The notes: generated by a model from the sequence alone, not told the origin. A stretch of DNA of 64,000 nucleotides from Brevipalpus yothersi (GCA_003956705.1 QZCP01000833.1:4702-68701), one strand, 5' to 3'; positions 1 to 11,639 are shown, counted from the stretch's first letter. Translations and numbers: made by a program.

Positions 1-52
<52 letters not shown>
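1..52. repeat. (GA)n microsatellite at window edge
   Basis: An uninterrupted GA dinucleotide tract runs off the left edge. A longer GA tract lies in the same position upstream of the closest paralogue, at 46669-46798, so the tract belongs to the duplicated unit and is not a local accident. Confidence 0.95.
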
Positions 53-55
<3 letters not shown>

Positions 56-150
56 AAATGTAAATTCCTCTGAATGTAATTGTTGGGATATAGTTAAACT
101 ACTCCTGAAGAATTTTGTTGTCACTTCTAATCAGAAGCTCTGAATGTGTG
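53..150 (+). promoter_or_regulatory. 5' flank of receptor copy 1, A-type
   Basis: This segment is nearly the same as 46799-46921 upstream of receptor copy 4, including an AATTGTTGGGATA-like stretch and a GAAGAATTTTGTTG stretch. A pyrimidine run ending in TCAG at 125-134 resembles a 3' splice site a few bases before the ATG, as in copy 4 (AG at 46904-46905). Inference: transcripts may carry a 5' UTR intron ending just before the start codon. No TATA box is obvious here. Confidence 0.4.
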
Positions 151-1890
151 ATGTTTGCATTCAAATTTTTCCTTCTAAGACTCTTGATTTTCAGCAAATT
201 TCGATTGCTCTATTCTCACAGTGAAGACAGTCTGGTGAATTTCAATGATGCCTGGGCTCGAATCGAACAGATAATAGAAATATCAAAAACAGTAACCGAA
301 ATTCGGTATGGTGGCAATATATCTCTGATTTTCAATGCAAGTGTGTCTGATGCACTGGAATACATAGCTATTTTTCTCAAGCCATTTGAAGGCTGGACAT
401 TGTATTACAATGATGAGGAAATCCATATTGTGAATCCAGACAAGAAAGTGTTCCAGGATCAAAAGATAAATGGAAATTTACATTTTGGAGCGATGGACAA
501 CCAAGGTTTCTGGATGTTTAGCGGACGGGCCTTTCCATCTTTCACTCTGAAAGCTAGTAAAGTACAAGATCCAGACTTCAAATGGTTGTCTGTTCTAGAT
601 ATACCGACCAAAAAAGATTGGGTACTTCACCAAATGTTTGAATGGAACAGAGATTTGTTTGTGTGTTACTTCCTGAGTCTAGAAAGGACTAGTCTCATCA
701 TACGTCTCAAGAGTCTGCCTGAGAACATGGACATGAAATATACTTACATTTCGAGTTTTTTTCTAGATGGATTCTTGGGAGCGACCTTCATGCCATACTA
801 TCCAGATCCTATTCTATATGCAGCCCGTTTTTTGGAGGAAGAAAAGATTTTTGAATTGCACTCATTTGAACTGAATGATGCTATTAGAATATCTGAGGGA
901 AGCATTAAAAATTGTCAGTTTGAGAAGAAATTTCCATCAAATTTTCTCAAATTCGAGTCATATTTTTTTGATTTATCCCAAAAACCATGGGTTGATGGAG
1001 AAGAGTGCCAAGAAGGAATTTCTCTATTCCATTTCAACGAATCTACACCATGCTTTCTGATGCCCAGTACAAGCTACTTCGAGTTCTATACTGTGGGTCT
1101 CAACCTCAACGCTAAAATTCTGTCTTTCATCAGCGGAGTAACTGATTTCAGATGTGATCTGAATAAGTGCGGTACATTAGAAACCAGCTGCACACGCCAG
1201 AAAACTAAATTAAATCCAAAAGAGGTAGCCTCAACTTATTGGAATTTTGACAACTTCACTTTGATTCGATGGACCGAGAATGGCCAGCCGAAGCAATCGA
1301 GGCTCCTTGATTGCAAATATTTTACATCATGTCCATTATGCACTCTCTATGGAGCTTTCAATTGCAGATGGAGCTCTCAAAATTGCATCAAGAGAGTGAA
1401 TGGTACAGGAATCTTATCGGACCGATGCTATAACAATGTATCCGCCATTGCATGGGTTGAAGAGGAAGAATTTAGAATCGAGATAAAACTGCCACATGAA
1501 TTGGAAGAAAAAGCTGGAGAAAAAGCTTCAGTTTTGCTAGACGGTAGAGAGCTGTCAGATGTTCAATACACTAATGGTAGTTATGTATTGAAAGTAGGGA
1601 AGATAAATACCAAAGAAGCGAAAATCATCATAAAGCGTGGAGCATACAGAATTATCAACTCATTTACCATTCGCATACAGAGAGAATCGATCTCTGGTAC
1701 ATTGGGAATCTATCTCGTCGTGATTTTAGTCATTACTGTCCTAGCCGCGTTGATTATCGGGCTCATTCTCTTTTCACCTTTGAAGCGTGGAAAAAAAGGA
1801 AAACGAAAAGTTGAAAGCAGTTCTATTATCCCTGACCCAGTCCCAATCGGGTCTAAATCAAATGGCTCTACTGCTGATAGAACTCGATGA
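151..1890 (+). CDS. Plexin-ectodomain-like type I membrane protein, copy 1 (A-type)
   Basis: The protein is 579 aa. The ATG at 151 was chosen because the frame upstream has only non-ATG codons and copy 4 starts at the same place. A hydrophobic signal peptide (about residues 1-22) precedes an ectodomain that opens with LVNFNDAWARI. A cysteine knot starting at Cys388 follows C-x5-C-x2-C-x7-C-x6-C, with a Trp after the fourth Cys, which fits the PSI domain of plexins and semaphorins. Next come about 85 residues that look like an IPT/Ig-like fold (about 440-510), a membrane helix at 518-541 and a basic, Ser-rich tail of 38 residues. PSI followed by IPT-like and TM is visible. That the N-terminal 360 residues form a Sema-like propeller is inference from domain order. 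There is no plexin GAP domain. It is probably a surface receptor or adhesion protein; the ligand is unknown. Confidence 0.8.
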   Translation: MFAFKFFLLRLLIFSKFRLLYSHSEDSLVNFNDAWARIEQIIEISKTVTEIRYGGNISLIFNASVSDALEYIAIFLKPFEGWTLYYNDEEIHIVNPDKKVFQDQKINGNLHFGAMDNQGFWMFSGRAFPSFTLKASKVQDPDFKWLSVLDIPTKKDWVLHQMFEWNRDLFVCYFLSLERTSLIIRLKSLPENMDMKYTYISSFFLDGFLGATFMPYYPDPILYAARFLEEEKIFELHSFELNDAIRISEGSIKNCQFEKKFPSNFLKFESYFFDLSQKPWVDGEECQEGISLFHFNESTPCFLMPSTSYFEFYTVGLNLNAKILSFISGVTDFRCDLNKCGTLETSCTRQKTKLNPKEVASTYWNFDNFTLIRWTENGQPKQSRLLDCKYFTSCPLCTLYGAFNCRWSSQNCIKRVNGTGILSDRCYNNVSAIAWVEEEEFRIEIKLPHELEEKAGEKASVLLDGRELSDVQYTNGSYVLKVGKINTKEAKIIIKRGAYRIINSFTIRIQRESISGTLGIYLVVILVITVLAALIIGLILFSPLKRGKKGKRKVESSSIIPDPVPIGSKSNGSTADRTR

Positions 1891-2855
1891 TGTAGCGATG
1901 CCAAGCCCAATAACTGAGAGACTTCTCCACATGAAGATTTTTCCCCAAAGTTCTCAACACTTTACTTCCCTTTAATGATAGGGTTTTCTGAGAATATCAT
2001 TTTGGTTACCATATCAATAGCTCATAGTTGTAACTTTGTAGACCTTTTTCTCTTCTCTTTTATTTGTATCATGTGTTCCATAAATCGAATGAAACTATGG
2101 TTCTACCCATCTCATCGAATTTTCAGTTATCTGCTATATTCAGATTCCTCACCTCGAGAATTGATTTCGACTTCTCTCTCTCTAATATCTGCTTGCATGC
2201 CACTGCTGCTAGCACCTTGGAGCCTTATGCCAATAGCCTAAGATATATCTCATTGAAAAAGCTTTCTCCAAGATCCCAGATGAGGTGCTCAATAAGTCCA
2301 ATTTTTCCATTCCCTCTTTATCGAGGAGATGATGGATCATTGATTCATTTTGTCTGGTGGTGGGCTAACTTTGGGTGAGTGGTGATTAGAATTGCTGATT
2401 TATTAGTTAGATGTTATGAGAGTCCTAGACTTTCTAGACTTCAAGTTGTTACATATTCTCAATATCCAATTCGTTGGTTCTGGCAATTGACTGAGAGAAC
2501 GCGGGTCCCGTGAGACAGGTGGAGGAATTTTCTCTCAGCCCTGATATCTGTCCAGTTTGTATGACTACTAGAACTTCTAGTCTAGAAGAGAAGTTCGAAA
2601 CATATCCCAGTCTTCCTTGGAGCTGAATTGTCCATCGAAAATGATGAATGATTCACCAAAACACAATCAGCTTCTCTTCACTCTGAGCAAAAAGACAAAG
2701 AGAGAGAGAGAAAGAGAGAGAGAATCATCACACTTCAGGGCTTTTAGCAAGGTGTCAGAGAGGTTAGGGGATGTTGGACAGGACTAGGAGGCAATTGATC
2801 TCTCTATTGTCTTGTCACAAGAGGATCTTTTCCAAACGGCTCCCTCCAATCATAA
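1891..2855. repeat. Alpha block, copy 1 (3' flank of A-type C-terminus)
   Basis: This segment recurs after receptor copies 2 and 3 (8895-10010, 20353-21340) and, more diverged, at 45890-46650 and 48659-49930. It begins with the presumed 3' UTR, which is shared between copies from the stop codon onward, and ends near a GA-rich stretch at 2701-2722. Short ORFs on both strands are not kept open between copies. I see no gene in it. Confidence 0.7.
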
Positions 2856-5070
2856 GCGAGTAAGCCAGTGCCGTAATGTCGATAGATTTCACCATGACAG
2901 CCAGGTTTGAATGTATGACGGGAATTTAAGTTCAAAGGCCGATGAGGCCGTCTCTTCCACCTGTGGAAAGTGTGAGAAAACTTTTACAGAGAAAAGGAAT
3001 TTACTTGAGCATGCCAGTACCTTCCACCAGAGAGAGAAAATGGCTTCAAGTGTGTTCTGTGTGAGGAAAAGATAACAAAAAGTGATATTTACCTACAGCA
3101 TCTAAGAGTGCAACAAACTAGAGAGATTGAAACACAAGAATTAGAATTCAAATCAGTATTAGGTAAGAGATCTTTAATCAAAATCATCTATTATTCATTT
3201 ATTCTTTCTCATGAAATTTTTCCCGGGGGGTATTTCTTTCAGCTAGACTTTGGAACCTGTAAAACAGATGAAGAAAGATCAATGAATGTTTATTTCACGA
3301 TGAGTGCCCAAAAGATGGATAGAATATGTTATAATTGCAATAGATCAGGCAATTACATTCCTCCCGATTCCAGGCAAAGATACATGAGAAGAATAGGTTC
3401 TAGAAAGATTAGTCCTCGATGTCCAGCCATGCTGAAAGTCTTGATCTTCTGAGAGTCTTGAGTGTGGAAGTTTTTCACTCAAAAACTCATATTGGTCATG
3501 CTATTGAGTTGAGACACCTGAACAATTATCTGAATGATAGAAAACTCATTGCCGGATATATTTCGATGGTTATGAGTAGGCAATATATCTTGGAGAAAAT
3601 TCGGTCGAGTTTTTTGGAGGAAAATCAGCACCGTATTCATGAAACGAGGATGAGAGATTTCAAAATATTGCAAGAGACTTCAAAATTGGTATTGATGTGA
3701 GGCGAGATCCAAATGATCTAATCAGTGTTCAAGCCATGATTACAGAGATGCAATCCTCTGATTCAGATCCTATCTTGCTGTATCAAGAGCAAACTGAAGC
3801 GTCTTCTTTTCTGATTGTCATAGCTACATCAGCCAAAAGTAGTATGTTCGATCAGTGTGCAAGTAATATAGTGGCAATTGATTCAACTCATCGAACCGAT
3901 GATTATGATCTCCAGCTAACAACGATCATAGTTATCGATGGAAACAGGTAAAGAGGAGAGATACTGGACAGGCTGGGGGTAGACCGGGGGTGTTTCTTTT
4001 TGGTCTGGCTTTCTCAGGGCAACACTATAAAATTATATTCTCTGTTTCTCTCTCTCTGTATGTATGTATGATTGTTGCGAATCAGCCGTTTGATGGAGTA
4101 AATAACAGTATGAATAGGAGTATTCAAAGGAAGCCCATTAATCTATGTAGACTGATTTCTTGCCACCATTACTTAACCAGAAAGTAGAGGAACAATCTCA
4201 TCTGTTCCTCTTGCACCCTCAACCGAATCACCCCCATCATTAATCTCTTCCTCATTTTTTCTCTCTCTTTCATCTGGAAGAGAGAAATCGAACGTTTTTA
4301 TGACTGATGGTTATCCAGCCTACTCCAACGCTTAGATTTGAGTATTCCAGCCTCCTAATCATCGACTACTTTGCTCTTGGCATGTTATCTGTATTTGGAG
4401 CAAAGAAATTCTCAAAATTTCAGATCTTGAGCTGCGAAAATCAGTGAAAGCTGATCTGATCAACATTCAACGGGAGTTGGATGAAAGTCAGTTTTTCCGC
4501 GAGCAGGAATATTTTTTAGAAAAATTTTTATACCGGGAATTTGTGGAAAACTACAAGAAACATTACATGAATCCATCTCAACAGTGAGCCCTCTGTTCTA
4601 GAAAGAATCTTGGGATGAATACGAATAGGAACCTTGAAAATCTTCATCGGAATTTGAAGCATGTCTTCATGGATGGGAAGAAAGTGAAGAGGATGGATTT
4701 ATCGATTCATACTTTGATGAAGCTTATTTATCATATGCAACAAGAGATGGTTATCCGTAAAACAATGGGAAATGTTTCAGAGAGAAATGATAATATCAGA
4801 GAAAGACACAAGAGAGCAGCTGAAAGTTCATTCATCATTGCTCAGATGAATGAAAATTCGCGGACTGTTCTCATTCAATCTGAAGTTGGACAAAACCTTT
4901 ACACTGAGAGAGTTCATCCCAAATTGGGATGTAATTGTGATCTGATTACAATAACATTGAGGGAATCGACGAAAGAAAAAGTGATTTGGATAGAGAAGTT
5001 TTCATGCATGATAATCAAATTTTGCAACTTTCAGATAATAGAAATCTCGCAAGGGGAGGAATAATCATAA
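2856..5070 (+). pseudogene. MULE-type transposase with C2H2 fingers, decayed copy 1
   Basis: Pieces of one transposase lie in order but in different frames. At about 2955-3020 there is a C2H2 finger (CGKCEKTF...H-x4-H), then a second finger-like unit with C-x2-C at about 3056-3110. A probable intron runs 3161-3241 (GTAAGA...TTTCAG). A segment with CNRSGNY follows, then the catalytic-core stretch with AIDSTHRT near 3877, a TDGYPAYSN-like stretch with a degenerate WHV near 4305-4390, and the C-terminal NLENLHRNLK segment at 4615-4700. A C-x-C of SWIM type (GCNCD) lies near 4930. This order fits MULE transposases. Frameshifts and stops interrupt it many times, so it is dead. A second copy lies at 21341-23590. 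Confidence 0.65.
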
Positions 5071-5379
5071 AAATTAGTGAGGAGATCAGTTTTGTCAATT
5101 AGTATGGAGATAAAATATATATGAGTGCTTTTTATGGGAGCCTGGGGGTAGACTGGGGGTATGTTCCCAAGTCAGTTAAGCGAAAGCGGTGATCAGGAGC
5201 CTTTAAATATGGCTTAGCCCCAATACATTCTTCTTCTCTCATTCGGCATAGATCATCACACTCGTGATGTGGTGCTCCAGGGTATCGCCATCGATCTCTT
5301 TCATGCTCATCGCGCCCTTCTCGTCTACTGAATCACCTGTCACAAAATTGGCATTTGACCTCTGGGATGATCTTGATTG
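5071..5379. other. Spacer between MULE remnant and SINE
   Basis: This stretch is conserved with 23592-23932 in the neighbouring unit, including a repeated motif CTGGGGGTAGACTGGGGGT that also occurs near 3970 and 21780. It may contain the 3' terminus of the MULE element. I see no coding sequence. Confidence 0.4.
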
Positions 5380-5960
5380 CCATTAATTCGATTCATTGAT
5401 TGCAAACCATTCTCGGAGCTTGCAACATTCATCATACTGACTGACATGATTTCGAGAGCTTCTCAAGTGTGTACAGGCACATCTTCAGCTCCCACGAATG
5501 AAATGTTCGACATTTCCCAGATGAAAACACATCAAAATCGAAAAATAAATGTTCAAAACAACAATCGATCAAAAAATCGCTATAATTTCCACCCCCTCTA
5601 GTCTGACTCTTCAGGCTAGGCAAAAAAAGGCTAACTCACTCACCTTCTAGCCAGTCTTGCTCCTAGAGTCCTAGTAGAGCCTACACGATTCAAACTGATT
5701 CTTACGAGCTACTGTTGCTGCCTAGCTTTTCGCTGGTATCCTGGACACATTCAGATTGCTCCATTGTATCACTCAGAAGGACTCTTCCACACACAATCCA
5801 GAGTCTCACCGTGTCTGGACCCCCTCCAATGGGGGCGAGGTTTCTCATGACCGCTCTTTCGGCTAAAGGGTGCCAACCCCTCTGCTAGATTCGAACGCAT
5901 ATTGTTTGCTGTTGAATTGCCAACATCTCTGACCATCAGGCTAGGGATAGAGAGATTGAA
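5380..5960 (-). mobile_element. tRNA-derived SINE, copy 1
   Basis: On the minus strand the element opens with an RNA polymerase III promoter. The A box TAGCCTGATGG is at 5943-5933 and the B box GTTCGAATCT at 5896-5887, spaced as in a tRNA. A body with no tRNA similarity follows for about 450 bp, ending in a conserved tail (plus-strand ATTCGATTCATTGATTGC at 5384). The same structure occurs, also on the minus strand, at 15468-16040 and 23933-24515. Two boxes at tRNA spacing, copy number and a common body support a SINE. The parent tRNA was not assigned because the anticodon arm is degenerate. Confidence 0.65.
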
Positions 5961-6769
5961 AGAGTAAGCCCTAAATCCACTCTTTTGGCCCTACTTTTCG
6001 TCTCTCTTTCTCTACCTCTGTCTCTCTTTTTCTTGCTACAAAAGTTTTCCACAATTAGATCCACAGCGGCTTGTATATTGGTGCTGTTATCTGTTAGTTG
6101 GCCCTCTTGGTTGCTTTGTGTGTTTATCTTCATAACTTCTGGATATATGAATAATATACATCCTGCATCCTTGAATCCCTGAATTATCAAATGGTACAGG
6201 TTATTCCTTGACCAAGAATTAGTTCTCGTTTTTGCATAATTAGCATGAGGCTGGACATAAGCCTTTTGTTTATTCTAACGACATTGAAGCCTTAAACAAA
6301 TAATTTCTTGTCAATGCTTTTGGCTGCTGGCAAAGGTCTCTGTGATGAAGCAGAAAGTACTGTACTCACCCTGAGTTAGTATCATCATAACAAAAACCTT
6401 GATTGCGATCATCCCTATTTATCATACTGACTTTATAGCTCAAATCCTGCACAGTTTCGTTCAGAGTATCATGCTGATCATTATCCAGGTAGTGTTAATT
6501 TTGATTGTGCTCTTATTGTTTTGGCTAACTTCTCTAAAAATGGCTTCATTCTCTCGAGCTTAACGCCCAGCATCATATGGAGCATCCAGCCACTTCTTAA
6601 TTTTTTCAAGTTTTCCAACACTGATCTAAGGCCTCACTTTGGTATCTAGCCCCACTCGAATGAACAATAAAACAGTATTTTCAGTCATACTTCTATCAAC
6701 TCATTTGCATAGTGTTTCCATCTGGATCACAGAAGAACTAGTACTCTGTTCCTTTCTTTCTCGGAATTT
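5961..6769. repeat. Delta block, copy 1 (truncated)
   Basis: Repeated at 16041-18220, 24516-26352 and 49931-51660. This copy lacks the part that holds the long exon-like minus-strand ORF: it jumps from the TACTCTGTTC stretch near 6745 straight to the epsilon block near 6770. A CT-rich stretch lies at 5998-6040. Only fragments of the minus-strand reading seen in other copies remain. Confidence 0.55.
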
Positions 6770-7124
6770 CTAGATGTGGTTCCTTACCCTAGATGTTGAG
6801 ATGATTGTTAGTTGGATAGCAAAGAGATGAGGTTACTTCTGCGAGGCTAATTCATGTGGAACCTCACTGCAACTTAAGGGATAGAACGAGACTAGATATT
6901 TCTAATCTGTTTTTGATCTGCATCTTGGAAGTTCTTTCCGACGTTCTAGGACCTCTTGTCGAAACTGATTAGATTCCGAGTATCAGATAGAATGAGTGGA
7001 TTAAGAATCCTTAATGATATTCGTTTGAGTTCAGCATTGTTGAGATAAATACACAGCAATTGTTGAATTAAATGCCCGAAAATTTTGTTCCTTTATCGGT
7101 GTTTATTTTCTTCATAACAGAGTG
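6770..7124 (+). promoter_or_regulatory. Epsilon block: 5' flank of receptor copy 2
   Basis: About 350 bp shared with the flanks of copies 3, 5 and (last 160 bp) 6. A TATA-like GATAAATA is at 7044-7051, 81 bp before the ATG, and the same 81-bp spacing holds in all four copies. AATTGTTG follows at 7059-7066 and GAAAATTTTGTTC at 7078-7090, resembling the pair upstream of A-type copies. A pyrimidine-rich run ends in ACAG at 7117-7120, four bases before the ATG, and could be a 3' splice site of a 5' UTR intron. Core promoter and splice calls are inference from position and conservation. Confidence 0.5.
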
Positions 7125-8894
7125 ATGATTTGCCTCAAGTTGTTCTCCTTCACCAAACTCATTCAAGCTCTCATAGTTTGGGAGAGATTCATGCTCCTTA
7201 GATCACATCGAGAAAATAATATTGTCAATTTCAACGATGCATTCGCAAGAATCGATCGAATAGAGAAAAGCGATCGAACCAAAGTTTATTATGGCGATCT
7301 TCCGAATTTTCCACTTCCGATTAGTGAAGTGGAAGCCTTGAATTATAGAGCAGTTATCCTTAGACCAGTCAATGGATTGGCTATTCTCTTCAATTCGACA
7401 AACTATTTCATTCTACGAAATGGAAAAAGATATCTTAACAATCACTCCGATTACAATTATGGAGCGATGACTAATGCAGGCTTTTGGAGATTTCAATCAA
7501 CTAAAGGACCCAATAGTTTTACTCTAGTAGGATTCACATCATTTCCTAAATCAGGAGGAGACTGGGAGTGGAAAACAATTAGACAGAGCATACCCATTGG
7601 AAAAGGATGGAAATTTATCCAAGAATTCGAATGGAAAGACGACCTTTTTGCTTGTTTCGAAAGAACTGACAATAAACTGGTTGTATTGCGTCTCAAGAGA
7701 GCTCCTGAAAACTTCACGCAATATGGGACATTCATCTCGAGTTTCTTCGTTGAAAGCACTTACAAGCGGATGGCCTACTTCTTACCCTCTTATCCTGACC
7801 CCATCATGTACTATTCGAGAAAAGAAGAGAATGGAACACTCTTTTTCAATGCTCTGGAGCTGAAAGATGCTATTAAAATGTCCGATCAAGGTTTTCGACA
7901 ATGCAAAGAGAATGACAGATTCCCTCGTAATTTTTTCAAGCTCCGACCTTTCATAAGGGATGTAACCATAAAAGATCCTGTTTTCAAACCCGGTCAATGT
8001 AAGAAAGATATTCCATGTTTCCAGCTAACAAAGTCTATACAATGCTTCCAGCTCCCAAAAAACATCCTGAATTACAACAGCGTTGATATCTATACTGTTG
8101 GTCTCAATTTCAAGGCAAGAATACTATCTTTCATCAATGGTAGCTTAGATGTTCGGTGTGATCTAAGTGATTGTAACAAAACTATGGCCTCTTGTAGATC
8201 TAAGAAGATAGAACTCAAAAAGGGTACTGAATTTTCATCAATATATTGGGATTTTGACAATTTCACTCTGCGTCGATGGACCAAGAATGGCCAGCCGAAG
8301 CAATCGAGGCTTCTTGATTGCGAATATTTTACATCATGTTCATTGTGCACTCTCTATGGAGCTTTCATTTGTGAATGGAGCTCTCCAAATTGCATCGAGA
8401 GAGTAAATGATACAGGAATCTCATTGAACCATTGCTATAACAATGTATCCGCCATTGCATGGATTGAAGGGGAAGAATTTAGAATCGAGATAAAACTGCC
8501 ACATGAATTGGAAGAAGAAGCTGGAGAAAAAGCTTCAGTTTTGCTAGACGGTAGAGAGCTGTCAGATGTTCAATACACTGATGGTAGTTATGTATTGAAA
8601 GTAGGAAAGATAAATACCAAAGAAGCGGAAATCATCATCAAGCGTGGAGCATACAGAATGATCAATCCATTCACCATTCACATACAGAGGGAATCGATCG
8701 CTGGTACATTAGGAATCTATCTCATCGTGATTCTGGCCATCACTGTTCTAGTGGCGTTGATCATTGGGCTCATTCTCTATTCACCTTTGAAGCATGAAAA
8801 AAAAGTGAAACGAAAAGGTGAAAGCAGTTCCATTATCCCCGATCCAGTGCCGATCGGATCTGAATCAGATGACTCTACTGCTAATAGAACTTGA
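7125..8894 (+). CDS. Plexin-ectodomain-like type I membrane protein, copy 2 (B N-half, A C-half)
   Basis: 589 aa. The ATG at 7125 is preceded only by an in-frame GTG and is conserved in copies 3, 5 and 6. It has a signal peptide, then NNIVNFNDAFARID, which defines the B-type ectodomain. From about 8258 onward (FDNFTL) the sequence becomes nearly the same as copy 1: PSI knot with LDCEYFTSCSLCTLYGAF, IPT-like region, a membrane helix in the GIYLIVILAITVL stretch and a short basic, Ser-rich tail. The 3' flank also matches copy 1. It is therefore a mosaic of a B-type front and an A-type back. N-glycosylation sequons (for example FNST, NDT, NNVS) fit an extracellular ectodomain. Function is unknown beyond a likely surface receptor. 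Confidence 0.8.
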   Translation: MICLKLFSFTKLIQALIVWERFMLLRSHRENNIVNFNDAFARIDRIEKSDRTKVYYGDLPNFPLPISEVEALNYRAVILRPVNGLAILFNSTNYFILRNGKRYLNNHSDYNYGAMTNAGFWRFQSTKGPNSFTLVGFTSFPKSGGDWEWKTIRQSIPIGKGWKFIQEFEWKDDLFACFERTDNKLVVLRLKRAPENFTQYGTFISSFFVESTYKRMAYFLPSYPDPIMYYSRKEENGTLFFNALELKDAIKMSDQGFRQCKENDRFPRNFFKLRPFIRDVTIKDPVFKPGQCKKDIPCFQLTKSIQCFQLPKNILNYNSVDIYTVGLNFKARILSFINGSLDVRCDLSDCNKTMASCRSKKIELKKGTEFSSIYWDFDNFTLRRWTKNGQPKQSRLLDCEYFTSCSLCTLYGAFICEWSSPNCIERVNDTGISLNHCYNNVSAIAWIEGEEFRIEIKLPHELEEEAGEKASVLLDGRELSDVQYTDGSYVLKVGKINTKEAEIIIKRGAYRMINPFTIHIQRESIAGTLGIYLIVILAITVLVALIIGLILYSPLKHEKKVKRKGESSSIIPDPVPIGSESDDSTANRT

Positions 8895-10010
8895 CGATGT
8901 AGCGATGCCAAGCACAATTACTGAGACCTCTCTGTAAGAAGATTTTCCCCTAAAATTCTCACACTGTACTTCCCTTTGATGACAAGTTTTACGGCACACA
9001 TCATTTTGGTTACCATATCAATAGCTCCTAGTAGGTTTGTAAGCCTTTTTTTCTTCCCTTTTATTTGTATCATGTGTTCCATAAATTAAATGAAACTATG
9101 ATTCTACTCCTCTAATCGAATTTTTAGCTATCTGAAAAAATTCTCGTAGATAACACAAAAATCAATCTTTTTCTGAGCTATATCGGCGATTTTGGCCTGA
9201 AAACTATCAAATTCTATATCTTAGAAATGCAAATTTCTGAACAATTGAAAAATTCTTTCATATTTTTACAAGCAGTAGATCTGCTCACTGCCAAAAAATC
9301 AGGACTCTTACTCAATTCTATCATGCCGAGTCTAAAAACTTATTTGCCACCCTGATATATTCAGATTCCTCACCTCGAGAATTGATTTCGACTTCTCTCT
9401 CTAACATCTGCTTGCATGCCACTGCTGCTAGCACCTTGGGGCCTTATACCAATAGCCTAAGATATATCTCATTGAAAAAGCTTTCTCCAAGATCCCAGAT
9501 GAGGAGCTCAATCAGTCCAATTTTTCTATTCTCTCTTCATCGAGAAGATGATGGATCATTAATTTATTTTGTGTGGTGGTGGGCTAACTTTGGGTGAGTG
9601 GTGATTAGAATTGCTGATTTGTTGGTTAGATGTTATGAGAGTCCTAGACTTTCCAGACTTCAAGTTGTTACATATTCTCAATATCCAATTCGTTGGTTCT
9701 GGCAATTGACTGAGAGAACGCGGGTCCCGTGAGACAGGTGGAGGAATTTTCTCTCAGCCCTGATATCTGTTCAGTTTGTATGACTACTAGAACTTCTAGT
9801 CTAGAAGAGAAGTTCGAAACATATCCCAGTCTTCCTTGGAGCTGAATTGTCCATCGAAAATGATGGATGATTCACCAAAACACAATCAGCTCCTCTTCAC
9901 CCTAAAAGACATGAAGCGAGAGAGAATCATCACTTCTCAGGGTTTCTGGCAGGGTTTCAGAGAGGTTAGGGGTGTTGGACAGAACTAGGAGGCAATTGAT
10001 CGCTCCATAA
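8895..10010. repeat. Alpha block, copy 2, with 225-bp insertion
   Basis: Matches 1891-2855 except for an extra segment of about 225 bp at roughly 9128-9355, placed inside what is continuous sequence in the other copies (between GCTATCTG and ATATTCAGATTCC). No inverted ends are clear at the insertion. The block ends near 10010, where the sequence becomes unique. No gene is seen. Confidence 0.6.
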
Positions 10011-10303
10011 TCTTTTTCTCCTTCCCGGGCGTGTGGTGCCGCAGCGAGAGTGCGCCCTGACACACACTACAGCCAAGGCTGCAGAGCTAAATTTCGGGAT
10101 TTTCCAGGGAATGTCTCTGAATTTCAAAAGGATATAGTTAAGTCAAAGGCGCAAGAAATCCTAATTCTCAAGTGAAGTCTCCCCTCCGTTAAATCAAGAG
10201 AGTGTTAAACTAAGAGAGACTTGACTGAAGAAATGCGAATTTGTAAGAATTGTGGCGTTAGTCTACAAGATACTATGAGTTGCTTAGAGAGTGATACAAG
10301 CCT

Positions 10304-11062
10304 CTAGCATATTGTGTCCGAATAGTGAAGCTTTGTAACGCTATCTGGGAAAGACTGGATATCATCTTGAAGATATCGCAGTCGAGTTTGATGGAAAGTT
10401 TTCATATGGTTGAAGTCTCTTTCACCTTCGAGAAGTGCCAGTTGTGATCTCGGCTTATGAATAAAACAAGTGTTATTTCTTCTCATTTCACCAGCAAAGA
10501 TAAGAATGAAACGTTTTGCTCTTATTTTTTTGCCAGTTTCCGAACCACTGTTGGTAATGGACTATTCCTCGCAGCATCAATAAGAACAAACTCTGGTGGA
10601 GGATTCCCTCTATGGAGAAGGATATCGACACAATGGGATAGTGGCCTCCGATTTGTGTTGCTTTCTCCAAGGTTGTGATGGGCTGAAATGATAATTTTTT
10701 CCAATATGCAAGTTCTGGTCCAAAAAATTCTCAACGATATGGGCAATAGTTTCAACACTATTCACTAACCCACGAATATGCCAAGAGAAATAAGGATTAG
10801 TCCTATCATAGCAAACAATTCTTGGACAGAAAGCTATTGAGCAACTAACGATAAAGCTTGCCCGATTCTCATAGATGCTACCAAGAAGCCTCAATATTTC
10901 ACGACCATAATGAACAAAATTCTCCCACGAGACACCTCTTCTGCCCAATGGAATAGTACTGATAATTTGATAAATATTTGAAAGAGAACTCATTTTAAAG
11001 GCCAAAAAAGAGACGGATAATTTAATCAAAAAAACGTAAATGAACGCATTCGAAAACAGCAA
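10304..11062 (-). pseudogene. Unrecognised broken coding remnant
   Basis: The minus strand carries a 150-codon open stretch (11062-10610) and overlapping shorter open stretches down to 10304 in other frames. It looks like one sequence broken by frameshifts, with reading continuing as NPPPEFVLIDAARN near 10560. The start at 11062 is not ATG; an ATG lies inside at the MSSLSNIYQ segment. I recognise no domain. It lies next to the Harbinger remnant and could be cargo or an older insertion. Composition is ordinary. Flanking DNA at 10011-10303 and 11063-11640 shows no gene. Confidence 0.25.
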
Positions 11063-11639
11063 TCAGCTGTTTTCTTTATGATACGGAAGCGACATCATTC
11101 TCCAATGGAATTGACCAAAAAACATAGTTTGCTGATTGTATTAGGTTAATCACTCCTCAAAATAGATTTTAGAATAAGGTTGCTCTTTATTCTAGAGAGA
11201 AAAAAACGAAGGTTCTTTCTTCGTTTCAGAATGTGACCATTTGGAAAGCTCAGCTATTTTGGGTGACTTTTATTTTCAAGATTTTCCCTCCTCAATTAAC
11301 AGAGCGAGATCACCCTCCCACGCAAGACCGTGTTCATATTGTTATGAGAAACACGTGTTGATTTAAGAGACTTTATTTAGAATAGTTTAATTTATTTTTT
11401 TCTCTGGTCAGGATCGATACACCAAGGAAAAAGATCGTATTATCTCTGATCGAAACCCACCTCAATAATACTTCAACTGTAGCCACGAGTTTGGGTATTG
11501 TTGATTCCCTTATTTCTTCACGAGTTGTTGTGATTCCAGAGGTTTTGGGTGACGAGATATCTATTGAAAAACTTATCAACTTCTTATCAACACATTCTTG
11601 CTATTCCAGCGTGATATCTATTTGATATCAAATCAAATC

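Noticed and set aside
7493..7759. Conserved antisense ORFs of about 88 codons in receptor copies (also 52654-52388, 56139-55867, 19211-18912)
   Set aside because: They are shadows of the near-identical B-type ectodomain; they are absent from diverged copy 7, and differences follow the sense codons.
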